From positions 1 through 60,362 of the forward strand of contig DAIOHK010000012.1 in assembly GCA_036744795.1 (NCBI GenBank): a stretch of DNA of 60,362 nt, read 5' to 3'. The notes beneath the pieces were generated by a model. It was not told the DNA's origin. It made no database searches and worked only from the letters and a program-made list of their open reading frames with translations. Origin of the DNA: UBA5486 sp036744795. Lineage in GTDB: Bacteria > Bacillota > UBA4882 > UBA10575. The translations under genes were made by a program, and so were the position numbers. Below are positions 8,786 to 16,459 of this stretch, piece by piece (the stretch's first letter is position 1; every line of letters starts with the position of its first letter).

Positions 8786-9912
8786 TTTTCCCCCTTTGCA
8801 AAAGCGGAAATTCCCTTTGCCAGGGCAAGATAGATGGTTTTCCGCTTCTTTTCATCTTCAGCTGTCTCCAGCCGGCTTAACATTCTTCGGAGAAAATATC
8901 CTTGAATGGTAGGTTCCGACGCCCCGAGTTTTAAAGTCTCCAGATTGAAAAATTCCGTATCATCTTTAATCTCCACATGGTAAAATTGGTTTTTCACCCT
9001 CCCAACTAAATTTGTTAAATTTGGAAGGTAAGAAAAAACTCCCATCAAACGGATTTCTACCATCGCTTCAGGATCCGCTTTTTTTGTAATCTCTTCTTCT
9101 AATTCCAATTCTGAATCCATTCCTGTAACATCAATCTTAATCTGTCGGTAAGCCCTAACTTGGGCAGGGATCTTATTTATTACCGGTAAACCATTACCAA
9201 TATCTACTACAGTAAAAAAACCTTCTCCCGGATCAGCAAAAGTTTTCCCCTCCACAGCACCTGGGTATAGCATTAAAACATCACCTACCGCCTTCTCCCG
9301 GTACTGATGAATATGGCCAAGAGCAATATAATCATAGCCCACCTCCGCTAATGCCTGGGATGAAAGAGGTAAACTTCTTTCTCCTGCATCCCAATCCAGT
9401 GAACCATGGAAGACTCCCAGGTGGATGCCATCTTCCTGCGCATGGAGAAACTCCCGTAATGGCTCTGTCGCCTGCGTTAAACCTCCGGTGTAGGCCATGG
9501 AATATATATGACAAGAGGTATCACCCAGTTCAATTGTTGCTACCAGATCCGGCATCGGGTTAGTCACCAGTATTCCAGGCCATTCCGCCCGACGTTGCCG
9601 GTAAACAGAATTATAATATGTAACTTCATCATGATTTCCAGGAACAGTAATTATCGGAATACCAGCTTTCTCTAAGCGGTTCAATTCCTGTAAAACAGTA
9701 TCAACCAATCCGGATTCAGGCCGGTGCGTCTCAAAAAGATCGCCAGCAATTATTACCATCTGAATCCCAGAATCATATGCAAGCGCCAGATCTACAGCTT
9801 TTTTTATTAATCCATCCCGTTCCTGCCGGCGTTCCTCTTCCCGGCCGCCAATTGCCCGCGGTGTCCAGCCTAGATGAAGATCTGCCAGATGAAGACAGCG
9901 AATACGTGCCAT
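8782..9912 (-). CDS. YhaO-like metallophosphoesterase (SbcD/Mre11 family nuclease)
   Basis: Calcineurin-like phosphoesterase with all five metal-binding motifs: DLHLG near residue 10, IAGDLFE near 57, VPGNHDE near 92, VFHGSLD near 167 and ALGHIHQY near 192. This is the exonuclease partner of the downstream Rad50-like ATPase. The ATG at 9912 was chosen because GGAGGG lies eight bases upstream; the open frame begins three codons earlier with GTG. The resulting 376 residues suit the family. The C-terminal 120 residues look like the capping and ATPase-binding region. Confidence 0.87.
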   Translation of the reverse strand: MARIRCLHLADLHLGWTPRAIGGREEERRQERDGLIKKAVDLALAYDSGIQMVIIAGDLFETHRPESGLVDTVLQELNRLEKAGIPIITVPGNHDEVTYYNSVYRQRRAEWPGILVTNPMPDLVATIELGDTSCHIYSMAYTGGLTQATEPLREFLHAQEDGIHLGVFHGSLDWDAGERSLPLSSQALAEVGYDYIALGHIHQYREKAVGDVLMLYPGAVEGKTFADPGEGFFTVVDIGNGLPVINKIPAQVRAYRQIKIDVTGMDSELELEEEITKKADPEAMVEIRLMGVFSYLPNLTNLVGRVKNQFYHVEIKDDTEFFNLETLKLGASEPTIQGYFLRRMLSRLETAEDEKKRKTIYLALAKGISAFAKGEK

Positions 9913-9921
9913 ATAAAACAC

Positions 9922-10294
9922 CCTCCATTTACCATAAAAGCTATAAGTTTTACCTTATAAGAACCAAATTTTCGTACGCAACAATTTTTTACGGTTTTTA
10001 AAATTTAATCTCAATAATTTAAGGTCTTCCTTAATCATTATATATATTAGAAATTTCGGCTCTAATCCCTCTTTTAACCAAACAAATGTTTGAGAATATT
10101 TCCAAGTTACTACAAACAGTACAAAATGTATAGGGAGGATGTAATGCAAAAAAGGGAGTATCTACCTGTAAAAAAGCAAAATTTCATCGTGGATAATTCT
10201 TTATGAGCTCTGATTAAGTTCTAATAATACTTGTGACAAATGCCTACCCGCAACAAGCAAGCAGCAATACACAGCCAATCATAGCGCACTCAAT
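9922..10294. other. Intergenic region, mostly empty
   Basis: AT-rich spacer between yhaO and the ncRNA terminator. Apart from one possible 20-codon plus-strand ORF at 10144-10206, I see no gene, repeat or clear hairpin. It presumably holds the yhaO promoter, but no convincing -35/-10 pair was found. Confidence 0.5.
10144..10206 (+). CDS. Possible 20-residue small ORF
   Basis: ATG preceded by GGGAGG at six bases, encoding the 20-residue basic peptide MQKREYLPVKKQNF... and ending in TGA. The only support is the good ribosome binding site in an otherwise gene-free spacer. No signal peptide, membrane segment or recognised family. It could equally be chance. Confidence 0.25.
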   Translation: MQKREYLPVKKQNFIVDNSL

Positions 10295-10345
10295 AAAAAA
10301 GAAGAGCCCTACCTAGGTTAGTTCCAACCTGGCAGGACCCTTCTT
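10294..10345 (-). terminator. Terminator of the ncRNA
   Basis: Long stem: AAGAAG with CTTCTT, GTCCTGCC with GGTAGGGC, then GGTT with AACC, closed by a six-base loop and followed by a T run on the minus strand. The T run is on the minus side only, which fixes the direction. Confidence 0.88.
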
Positions 10346-10594
10346 GTTAAATAAACTCTAGGCCACTCTGCATTAAAGTTTTTTATCCCAATAAGACCAA
10401 GATACCGTTGCCTTATTTTTGACACCTATCTCTCGATAGGTGGGTGACCGCATAAACGTTTCTATCATCCTCTACCTGAAGGATTTACTAAGGTCCGATA
10501 TCCACCGTTTAATATAGGTCTCCCGTAGCTTAAACGTAGGTTCAAAACTAAAGCTGACGAATATCTCAGAATGTTTTAACTCGTTTTTGAATGC
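10295..10594 (-). ncRNA. Standalone structured ncRNA, family not recognised
   Basis: A transcription unit with no open frame: a strong promoter at 10601-10629, about 300 bases of transcript and an intrinsic terminator at 10294-10345. Predicted stems on the minus strand include CGTTTA/TAAACG near 10510-10540, ATCCT/AGGAT near 10465-10485, a perfect CACCTATC-GAGA-GATAGGTG hairpin at 10423-10442, and AATAAG/CTTATT near 10390-10415. The next gene downstream starts about 380 bases beyond the terminator, so this is not a riboswitch leader. It is not tmRNA (no tRNA-like ends), RNase P RNA or SRP RNA by eye. 6S RNA and the raiA motif are the families to test first. Boundaries are inferred. Confidence 0.65.
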
Positions 10595-10600
10595 AATATT

Positions 10601-10629
10601 ATTCTACATAAAAAAGCGGATCAAATCAA
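10601..10629 (-). promoter_or_regulatory. Sigma-A type promoter of the ncRNA
   Basis: TTGATT at 10624-10629 and TAGAAT at 10601-10606 with an exact 17-base spacer. Upstream on the minus strand is a run of A/T tracts resembling an UP element, as found at stable-RNA promoters. The start of transcription is expected near 10594. Confidence 0.75.
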
Positions 10630-10686
10630 CTGGTAAATTGTAGTAGGGAAATTTTTAATTTTTTTAATTATATTTTTCGACAAAGA

Positions 10687-10704
10687 AACGGTCTTGCGAC
10701 CGTT
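10687..10704 (-). terminator. Hairpin terminator of the small membrane protein gene
   Basis: AACGGTC-GCAA-GACCGTT on the minus strand followed by TTTCTTTG, 16 bases after the stop of the gene ending at 10720. Confidence 0.7.
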
Positions 10705-10719
10705 ATAGTAATTTTATTT

Positions 10720-11100
10720 TTATCCCCCGGTGTTTTCTGTAGACCCCTCTACGGGTTTTTCTTCTGGTTCTTCTGTTACCGTTTTCTGATAAAAATAATC
10801 TACCACCCCGATTATAGCTGCTACCAGGATTGTACTCACTAGCGGCATTCGTACTTTTATAAATAATAAGGAGTAAAAATAGATAGTTACTGCGGAGATC
10901 ACAAATAAAAGTGTACTTTTCTTTAGAGGGGTTTCTGTTAAGAATACGTTTTCTGCCATTGTGGATAAGACTGCCGCTAAAAGACTGACAAATAATAAGT
11001 GGGTATAGGTAAAAGCAGAAAAACCAGGCACAATATAGCCTAGTATAAATAAGGCAGCAAACCCTACTACCCCTCGTACAATAAGGCGAGTCCAATTCAT
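10720..11100 (-). CDS. Small four-helix membrane protein (phage holin 4 / YvlD-like)
   Basis: 126 residues with about four membrane segments (LIVRGVVGFAALFILGYIVP; HLLFVSLLAAVLSTM; LLFVISAVTIYFYSLLFI; LVSTILVAAIIGVVDYF) and an acidic C-terminal tail. The arrangement GYIVPGFSAF followed by a second helix resembles the phage_holin_4_2/YvlD family of small membrane proteins, which are usually not phage-borne; no phage genes are nearby. The ATG at 11100 has GGGAGGT at ideal spacing; the longer frame to 11226 runs through a heptanucleotide repeat array and is rejected. Function unknown. Confidence 0.68.
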   Translation of the reverse strand: MNWTRLIVRGVVGFAALFILGYIVPGFSAFTYTHLLFVSLLAAVLSTMAENVFLTETPLKKSTLLFVISAVTIYFYSLLFIKVRMPLVSTILVAAIIGVVDYFYQKTVTEEPEEKPVEGSTENTGG

Positions 11101-11127
11101 CTTTATACCTCCCTTTAATCTTGAGAT

Positions 11128-11183
11128 ACTCGCAACTCGTGGCTCGTAACTCGTTGCTAGTTGCTCGTCACTAGTCGCTCGTG
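11128..11183. repeat. Heptanucleotide tandem array (8 units)
   Basis: Eight exact 7-base units on the plus strand: ACTCGCA, ACTCGTG, GCTCGTA, ACTCGTT, GCTAGTT, GCTCGTC, ACTAGTC, GCTCGTG; consensus RCT(C/A)GTN. A tail with CTTTGTAAGCTACG follows, shared with the array at 4112. It is the best-preserved member of a family found at six intergenic sites in the window. Confidence 0.8.
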
Positions 11184-11240
11184 TTAAATTACAGTCTTTG
11201 TAAGCTACGGGTAAACCACCAAACAACGAACTTCAAGAGT

Positions 11241-11840
11241 TTATATAGCAAAAACATGTTTCCCAATACGGAGGACAATAGTTCTTGCCCAAATCCAACG
11301 GTTTCCTGTCTTTGCAGGATTAAAAAAGTATAAGGCACCACCAGTCGGATCCCAGCCATTGATCGCATCCCCGGCTGCCCGTACGGATTCACTATTGGGG
11401 TTACTATAAACTCGGCCATTGGACACTGTCTCAAAGGCTAAAGGCTGATATAAGACCCCAGCAAGAGAATTCGGAAATTTGGGACTTTCTATTCGGTTAA
11501 GAACTACTGCTCCTACCGCTACTTTTCCTGTATAGGGTTCAGCCTCGGCTTCAGCACTAATCAACCTCGCTAACATATAACGATCAACCCCAACCCGTGA
11601 ACCTCCATATGTGGCAGCCACAGTCTCTGTCGGAATCGTAATTCTTTGCCCGATCCGGAGATAATCTGTCCATAAACCATTCCAACTACGCAGTGTACCA
11701 ACACTTACCCCAACCCGTCTAGAGATCGTCTGTATGGTATCTCCTCTTTTTACAGTATAGGTCCAATTAGCCCTTGCTTCAGAAACTGATAATACAAGCA
11801 AAAAGGTTACGACCATAATGATCAGTATCTTCTTACGCAT
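11241..11840 (-). CDS. LysM plus SleB/CwlJ-type cell wall hydrolase
   Basis: Secreted or spore-cortex peptidoglycan hydrolase. Residues 1-25 form a signal peptide (MRKKILIIMVVTFLLVL...ARA). A LysM domain follows at about 27-72 (YTVKRGDTIQTISRRVGVS). The hydrolase_2/SleB domain spans about 88-199 and begins RYMLARLISAEAEAEPYTGKV with the catalytic-type Glu and then VVLNRIESPKFPNSL. The ATG at 11840 has AGGAGGG upstream; the frame extends to 11897 but only with a TTG and no ribosome binding site. The 199-residue length is typical. SleB-type enzymes degrade cortex muramic-lactam peptidoglycan in germination; a vegetative role is possible. Confidence 0.86.
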   Translation of the reverse strand: MRKKILIIMVVTFLLVLSVSEARANWTYTVKRGDTIQTISRRVGVSVGTLRSWNGLWTDYLRIGQRITIPTETVAATYGGSRVGVDRYMLARLISAEAEAEPYTGKVAVGAVVLNRIESPKFPNSLAGVLYQPLAFETVSNGRVYSNPNSESVRAAGDAINGWDPTGGALYFFNPAKTGNRWIWARTIVLRIGKHVFAI

Positions 11841-11910
11841 CTTTATCCCTCCTGTTTTTACTAGCGTTACCCGAGAAAAACAGAAGTATGTATTCAAATT
11901 TATACAAATA

Positions 11911-11945
11911 AAAACCCCGCCTTATTATTTTAAAAGACGGGGTTT
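11911..11945 (-). terminator. Terminator of the first Dpp operon
   Basis: AACCCCGTC pairs with GGCGGGGTT on the minus strand, followed by TTTTTATTTG, 26 bases after the stop of the ATP-binding gene ending at 11971. Confidence 0.85.
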
Positions 11946-11970
11946 CTCTTACTCACTATTATGCAATTTT

Positions 11971-12942
11971 TTAATCCATTAAATGACAAGCAACTAAATG
12001 CTCTGCTCCGATCTTTTTAATAACTGGTTCCTCCACTGCACAACGTTCCATCGCCTTAGGGCAACGTGTCCGGAATCGACAACCTGATGGAGGATTAATT
12101 GGACTTGGGACATCACCTGTAAGAATTACCCTTTCTTTCTTAACCTCCGGGTCAGGAATGGGAATAGCAGAAAGTAGAGCCTGAGTATAAGGATGAAGAG
12201 GATGATCATAAAGCTCATTTTTCTCAGCAATCTCTACGATCTTTCCTAAGTACATAACTGCTACCCGATCACTAATATGCTTAACTACACTTAGATCATG
12301 AGCAATAAAGACATAGGTAAGCCCCAGCTCCTTCTGGAGGTCTTTTAAAAGGTTGATAATCTGTGCCTGAATCGAAACATCCAAAGCGGAAACCGGCTCA
12401 TCACAGACAATAAGTTCCGGCTCAAGTGTTAAGGCTCGAGCCATCACAATACGTTGCCTTTGTCCGCCACTAAATTCATGAGGATACCTTTGCCGATGAG
12501 AAGGTGATAATCCTACCAATTCTAACAGGTATGAAACCTTCTCTTCCATTTCTGCTTTATTTTTTACCAAACCATGCACTTTTAAAGGTTCACCTAGTGT
12601 CTCCCCTATATTCATCCGGGGGTTTAAGGAACCATAGGGATCCTGGAAGACAATCTGCATCTTCCTACGATACGGTAGTAATTGTTTAAAATTTAATTTT
12701 TCAATATTTACCCCATTGAACTTAATCTGGCCGGCAGTAGGCTCGATCAGCCTAAGTATAACCCGGCCAGCAGTGGATTTTCCGCATCCACTCTCACCCA
12801 CTAGGCCTAAAGTTTCTCCTTTGTATACAGAAAAATTTATACCATCAACCGCTTTAACTAGTCCTGCGGCAGCTGATCCTGATTCTTTTCCCACCGGAAA
12901 ATATTTTTTTATATTAATTACTTCTAATAACGGGAGAGTCAT
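11971..12942 (-). CDS. Peptide ABC transporter ATP-binding protein (DppF/OppF type), system 1
   Basis: ATPase subunit driving peptide (or related nickel or sugar) import. Walker A GESGCGKST near residue 52, Q loop QIVFQDPYGSLNPR near 102, signature LSGGQRQR near 157, Walker B ELIVCDEPVSALD near 175, and the C-terminal oligo_HPY region with a Cys cluster (SGCRFRTRCPKAMERC). The ATG at 12942 overlaps the preceding dppD-like stop as TAATG and has GGAGGG upstream. The frame starts eleven codons earlier, without support. It is the last gene of the first Opp/Dpp system. Confidence 0.92.
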   Translation of the reverse strand: MTLPLLEVINIKKYFPVGKESGSAAAGLVKAVDGINFSVYKGETLGLVGESGCGKSTAGRVILRLIEPTAGQIKFNGVNIEKLNFKQLLPYRRKMQIVFQDPYGSLNPRMNIGETLGEPLKVHGLVKNKAEMEEKVSYLLELVGLSPSHRQRYPHEFSGGQRQRIVMARALTLEPELIVCDEPVSALDVSIQAQIINLLKDLQKELGLTYVFIAHDLSVVKHISDRVAVMYLGKIVEIAEKNELYDHPLHPYTQALLSAIPIPDPEVKKERVILTGDVPSPINPPSGCRFRTRCPKAMERCAVEEPVIKKIGAEHLVACHLMD

Positions 12943-13934
12943 TATTCTTTCCCTCCTTCCCGGTATAACCAACAACGAACTTCTCTACCATTATCCTTGA
13001 GGATCGGTGGTTCTTCCTGTCGGCAAATCTCCATACACTGTTGGCATCTGGTATGGAAACGGCAACCGGAGGGGAGATTTAAAGGATTAGGAACGGCACC
13101 AGGAATAACATTAAGCTTTTCCTGTTCCTGATCTAAACGCGGCATTGATGTTAAAAGTCCCTGTGTGTACGGGTGCAAGGGATGGGCAAATAAATCTTTA
13201 ACCTCAGCCTTTTCCACTACTACCCCCGCGTACATAACCACAACTTTCTTAACTAATTCCGCTACCACTCCCAGATCATGAGTGATTAACATAATTGCCA
13301 TTCCAAGATCTTGTTGCAACTTGCGAAGCAAATCAAGAATCTGAGCCTGAATAGTAACATCCAAGGCGGTAGTAGGTTCATCAGCGATCAATAATGAAGG
13401 ATGACAAGCTAAAGCCATCGCTATCATTACCCTTTGCCTCATTCCGCCACTTAATTGATGGGGAAAATCATCAACCCGTTTATGAGGAGAAGGGATTTGC
13501 ACTAAATCTAATACTTCAATTGCTTTCTTTCTAGCTGTTTTTTCATCCATCCCTTGATGAAGTTCTAATGCTTCCATGATCTGTTCGCCAACCGTATAGA
13601 CAGGATTCAATGAAGTCATTGGCTCCTGAAAAATCATAGAGATCTCATTTCCCCTAATCTTATACAATTCTTCCTCTGAAAGCTTTAATAGATCTTTACC
13701 ATTAAGAACCATTTTATCTGCTTGAATTTCTCCGGGAGGTGAAGGTATCAACCTCATAATACTAAGTGAGGTAACACTTTTTCCACAACCGGATTCGCCA
13801 ACTATTCCAACAATCTCACCACGATGGATAGTAAGATCAACTCCGTCGACGGCCTTGACATCTCCATCATAGGTGTGGAATACAGTTTTTAGGTTTTTAA
13901 TCTCTAAAAGTATTTCCGACAATATACTCACCAC
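12942..13934 (-). CDS. Peptide ABC transporter ATP-binding protein (DppD/OppD type), system 1
   Basis: Partner ATPase of the DppF-type subunit. Walker A GESGCGKSV near residue 44, QEPMTSLNPVYTVGEQ near 105, signature LSGGMRQR near 156, Walker B LLIADEPTTALD near 178, C-terminal Cys-rich SGCRFHTRCQQCMEIC, a region that can hold a 4Fe-4S centre in some family members. The start is uncertain: GTG at 13934, or the TTG at 13922, which has GGTGAG at better spacing. The upstream 500 bases are filled by repeats that separate it from its own permease genes. Confidence 0.92.
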   Translation of the reverse strand: MVSILSEILLEIKNLKTVFHTYDGDVKAVDGVDLTIHRGEIVGIVGESGCGKSVTSLSIMRLIPSPPGEIQADKMVLNGKDLLKLSEEELYKIRGNEISMIFQEPMTSLNPVYTVGEQIMEALELHQGMDEKTARKKAIEVLDLVQIPSPHKRVDDFPHQLSGGMRQRVMIAMALACHPSLLIADEPTTALDVTIQAQILDLLRKLQQDLGMAIMLITHDLGVVAELVKKVVVMYAGVVVEKAEVKDLFAHPLHPYTQGLLTSMPRLDQEQEKLNVIPGAVPNPLNLPSGCRFHTRCQQCMEICRQEEPPILKDNGREVRCWLYREGGKE

Positions 13935-13965
13935 GCAAAAAAGATGTATTTATCTCCATCACCAT

Positions 13966-13989
13966 TACTACTAGAAAATGTAGTTCAAA
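13966..13989 (+). repeat. Leader of the composite repeat, copy 1
   Basis: The segment CTAGAAAATGTAG recurs as CTAGAAAATGCAG at 32074-32086, in both cases immediately before heptanucleotide units and the ~85-base module. It is therefore part of the same composite element. Confidence 0.55.
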
Positions 13990-14024
13990 ACTCGCAACTC
14001 GTCGCTGGCCACTCATTGCTCAAA
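13990..14024. repeat. Heptanucleotide array (5 units)
   Basis: ACTCGCA, ACTCGTC, GCTGGCC, ACTCATT, GCTCAAA in strict 7-base register. The first unit is identical to the first unit at 11128. It joins directly to the dispersed module that begins at 14025. Confidence 0.7.
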
Positions 14025-14119
14025 TTGATATTCCACCTAGCCTGTTCAGAATGTTGTTTCAGTAGTGAAATTGGATTTCTTCATTCAGCATTCTTGGTGA
14101 AAATACATCTGGTCGACTC
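14025..14119 (+). repeat. Dispersed ~85-bp module, copy 1
   Basis: Shares TTGATATTCCACCTAG, TCAGAATGTTGTTTC, GGATTTCTTCATT and CATTCTTGGTGAAAATAC with copy 2 at 32099 and, more loosely, copy 3 at 37901. No open frame runs through it. All three copies lie in spacers between minus-strand genes and face the same way. Confidence 0.8.
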
Positions 14120-14138
14120 ACCCGGTTTTCGATTTTAA

Positions 14139-14175
14139 TCACTTCGTGATGTTAAGGTAACCGGCATGAGCGACT
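14139..14175 (+). repeat. REP-like unit 1
   Basis: TCACTTCGTGATGTT followed by GGTAACCGGCATGAGCGACT. It matches units at 14271 and 14411 and the arms around the GTGA or ATGA loop are weakly self-complementary, as in REP sequences. Confidence 0.6.
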
Positions 14176-14180
14176 TGGTC

Positions 14181-14211
14181 AAGCGACAGGGAAGTCGCGA
14201 GTCGCTTTTTG
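14181..14211 (+). other. Hairpin with plus-strand T tract inside the repeat cluster
   Basis: AAGCGAC pairs with GTCGCTT and is followed by TTTG on the plus strand. It has the form of a small terminator, but no plus-strand gene precedes it, so it is probably part of the repeat element. Confidence 0.5.
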
Positions 14212-14270
14212 TCTAGGATGGACTATAAAGCGGACTTCATTGCTTGTTGATTCACCTGGCTTTAATTCAG

Positions 14271-14310
14271 TTCACTTCGTGATGTCTGTAGGTAGCCAGC
14301 GTGAACAACT
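14271..14310 (+). repeat. REP-like unit 2
   Basis: TTCACTTCGTGATGT then GGTAGCCAGCGTGAACAACT; second copy of the unit at 14139. Confidence 0.6.
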
Positions 14311-14337
14311 ACCTGATTTCAGCCAGAGCTGAACCAT

Positions 14338-14390
14338 AGAATGCTTGAAGAAATTCATGTAAACCAGGAAACAACTTCTGATCAGGCGGA
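14338..14390 (-). repeat. Degenerate inverted copy of the dispersed module
   Basis: On the minus strand this reads CCTGATCAGAAGTTGTTTC, then GAATTTCTTCAAGCATTCTATGG, matching the core of the module at 14025 with small gaps. The forward and inverted copies bracket REP-like units 1 and 2, giving a mobile-element-like inverted-repeat arrangement. Confidence 0.5.
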
Positions 14391-14410
14391 GATTATAACT
14401 TTAATTGTAC

Positions 14411-14454
14411 TTTCATGATTTCATGTGCGCGGGCGGTAGCCAGCGTGAGCGACT
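14411..14454 (+). repeat. REP-like unit 3, touching the dppC stop codon
   Basis: TTTCATGATTTCATGT then GGTAGCCAGCGTGAGCGACT. The last bases run into the stop codon of the permease gene that ends at 14453. Confidence 0.6.
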
Positions 14455-15376
14455 ATTTTATATTTTTTAATTTAGGATCCAAAGCATCGCGAAGCCCGTC
14501 ACCAAAAAAATTGAAACTTAATACCGTAAGAAATATAGCAATACCCGGAAAAACAGCCGTCCACGGCGCTTCTTTCAATAAGATCAGATCCTGGGCATTA
14601 GTCAACATACTTCCCCAACTAAACTGGGGTGGTTGAACACCCAGTCCTAAGAAACTCAAGGTTGATTCCACCAAAATCGCTGAAGCAACCATTAAGGTGG
14701 CATTGACAATTATCGGTGCTGTCACATTAGGGAGAATGTGCCGAAAAATAATTCGCGCATTAGAATACCCTAAAGCCCTAGCTGCCTCCACAAATTCCTG
14801 CTCTTTTAAACTAAGAAACTGTCCTCGTACCAGACGGGCAACCCTCATCCAACTAGTAAATCCAATAATTAAAGCAATCCCAAGGGCATTTGGTTTTACA
14901 AAAGCAGCTAAAATAATCAAAAGAAACATCGTTGGTAGTGAAAGTAAAACATCTACCACCCTCATCATAAGCGAATCAATACGGCCCCCATAGTAACCAG
15001 AAATCGCCCCATAAGCTGCTCCTAATGTTACAGAAATAATCATGGTCAAAAAACTGACCACCAATGAAATCCTAGAACCATACAGCATCCTGCTCCAGAC
15101 ATCCCGCCCCATGTCATCTGTACCCAAATAATGTTCTGATGATGGAGGTAATTTCTGTAACTCTTTTGCCAGATTAATCCGGTAGGGATCATGGGTGGCA
15201 AGCAAGGGCGCAAGAACGGCAGATATAATAATTAAAAGCAGGATAATACAAGAAATTACAGAAAGCCGGTTTTTTCGAAAAGCACGCCAAAACTCCTTGA
15301 ATAAGCCGGTGTGTTCCTGCATATTACCAAATTCTGTCTGGTTTTCACCAGTAATAATCTCCAAATCCTTTGCCAT
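14453..15376 (-). CDS. Peptide ABC transporter permease (DppC/OppC type), system 1
   Basis: Inner-membrane permease of the binding-protein-dependent family. A cytoplasmic N-terminal stretch is followed by a first helix near residues 38-60, the family domain with YGAISGYYGGRIDSLMMR, and the EAA loop EAARALGYSNARIIFRHILPN that docks on the ATPase. About six membrane helices. The ATG at 15376 has AGGTGAT upstream; the frame opens four codons earlier at GTG. The product is 307 residues, normal for DppC. Its 3' end is abutted by a REP-like repeat. Confidence 0.92.
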   Translation of the reverse strand: MAKDLEIITGENQTEFGNMQEHTGLFKEFWRAFRKNRLSVISCIILLLIIISAVLAPLLATHDPYRINLAKELQKLPPSSEHYLGTDDMGRDVWSRMLYGSRISLVVSFLTMIISVTLGAAYGAISGYYGGRIDSLMMRVVDVLLSLPTMFLLIILAAFVKPNALGIALIIGFTSWMRVARLVRGQFLSLKEQEFVEAARALGYSNARIIFRHILPNVTAPIIVNATLMVASAILVESTLSFLGLGVQPPQFSWGSMLTNAQDLILLKEAPWTAVFPGIAIFLTVLSFNFFGDGLRDALDPKLKNIK

Positions 15377-15393
15377 CTTTAGTATCACCTACA

Positions 15394-16383
15394 CTAACCT
15401 TCATATTTAACTCTAGGATCAAGTATGGAATATAAAAGATCCGCAATAAAATTCCCCAGCAGTACCAAAACTGCGGTAACCATTACAATACCCATTAATA
15501 CCTGGTAATCGCGGTTATTAACCGCTGTTATAAATAACCTTCCCATTCCCGGCCAAGCAAAGATCGTTTCAGTAATAACTGCTCCTGCAAAAAAGCTAGG
15601 AAGATCCAGTCCCATAATGGTAATAATCGGGGTCATGGCATTCCGTAACGCATGTTTATTTACTACCTGTTTTTCAGGAACGCCTTTGGCACGGGCGGTC
15701 CGGATATAATCCTGATTAATAACATCCAACATGGAAGAGCGCATATACCGGCTCCAACTAGCCGTATTCATTAAACTTAAAACTATAGCAGGCATAATTA
15801 AATATTTAAAATTTTCAATAAAGACAGCGATCGGTCGAATAATTAAAGGATACTCTGACGGGTCAAACCACGGAGTTGAATAGCCGCCAGCTGGTAGTAT
15901 TTTTAAACTAAGTGAAAAAACAAGAATCATTAGTAGGCCAAACCAAAATGAGGGGATCGAGATCCCAAAAAAAGAACCAAAAGTAACAATCTGATCGGCA
16001 AATGAATACCGGTGAGTAGCCGAGTAAATCCCAATCGGAATCGCTATTCCTACCGATATTATAAAAGAAGCAAACATCAATTTAAGGGTAGCCGGAAGTC
16101 TGGTAAGAATCTCAGTAGATACCGGACGACCGGTCATATAAGATTTTCCCATATCGCCACGGAGCATATGAGTAATCCAACGATAATAACGGATATGAAC
16201 GGGCTTGTCCAAACCCATCTGAACCTTAATTCGTTCTTTATCTGCAGCAGTAATCTTCGGGTTCTCTGCATACATAGCCATTGGTCCACCCGGAGCTAGT
16301 TGCATCAGGGCGAAGGAAAAAATTGAAATAACAAATAGAGAGAGAATAGAAACTAAAATACGCTTAATAACTTTTCTGCCCAT
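15394..16383 (-). CDS. Peptide ABC transporter permease (DppB/OppB type), system 1
   Basis: 329-residue permease with an N-terminal helix at 9-29, the family loop LAPGGPMAMY, MGLDKPVHIRYYRWI, and the EAA motif RTARAKGVPEKQVVNKHALRN near residue 230. AGGAGGA precedes the ATG. It pairs with the DppC-type permease 17 bases downstream. A strong hairpin separates it from the upstream solute-binding protein gene. Confidence 0.93.
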   Translation of the reverse strand: MGRKVIKRILVSILSLFVISIFSFALMQLAPGGPMAMYAENPKITAADKERIKVQMGLDKPVHIRYYRWITHMLRGDMGKSYMTGRPVSTEILTRLPATLKLMFASFIISVGIAIPIGIYSATHRYSFADQIVTFGSFFGISIPSFWFGLLMILVFSLSLKILPAGGYSTPWFDPSEYPLIIRPIAVFIENFKYLIMPAIVLSLMNTASWSRYMRSSMLDVINQDYIRTARAKGVPEKQVVNKHALRNAMTPIITIMGLDLPSFFAGAVITETIFAWPGMGRLFITAVNNRDYQVLMGIVMVTAVLVLLGNFIADLLYSILDPRVKYEG

Positions 16384-16404
16384 TGCGGATTCCTCCTAAA
16401 ATTT

Positions 16405-16440
16405 AAAAAACGGGGGATAGAGGAGTCTATCCCCCGTTAA
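16405..16440 (-). terminator. Hairpin between binding-protein and permease genes, system 1
   Basis: AACGGGGGATAGA-CTCC-TCTATCCCCCGTT with a T6 run on the minus strand, 20 bases after the binding-protein stop. It is strong enough to act as a partial terminator and would give more binding protein than permease. Confidence 0.8.
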
Positions 16441-16459
16441 CTTGAGAAGTATCAGTATC

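Noticed and set aside
10295..10594. tmRNA, RNase P RNA or SRP RNA
   Set aside because: No tRNA-like ends or tag frame, no RNase P core motifs and no SRP Alu or helix 8 motif were visible, so a family name was not assigned.
10703..11095. Alternative 130-codon minus-strand frame
   Set aside because: Overlaps the small membrane protein in another frame; the frame starting at 11100 has an ideal ribosome binding site and clear membrane helices.
11128..11183. CRISPR-like array
   Set aside because: Units are only 7 bases with no spacers and no cas genes in the window; it is a simple tandem heptanucleotide array.
10720..11840. Prophage lysis cassette (holin plus endolysin)
   Set aside because: The membrane protein is only holin-like in the YvlD sense, and the hydrolase is a LysM-SleB type with signal peptide; no phage structural, integrase or attachment sequences nearby.
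14181..14211. Genuine plus-strand terminator
   Set aside because: No plus-strand transcript can be proposed upstream; the hairpin lies within a repeat cluster and is probably part of it.
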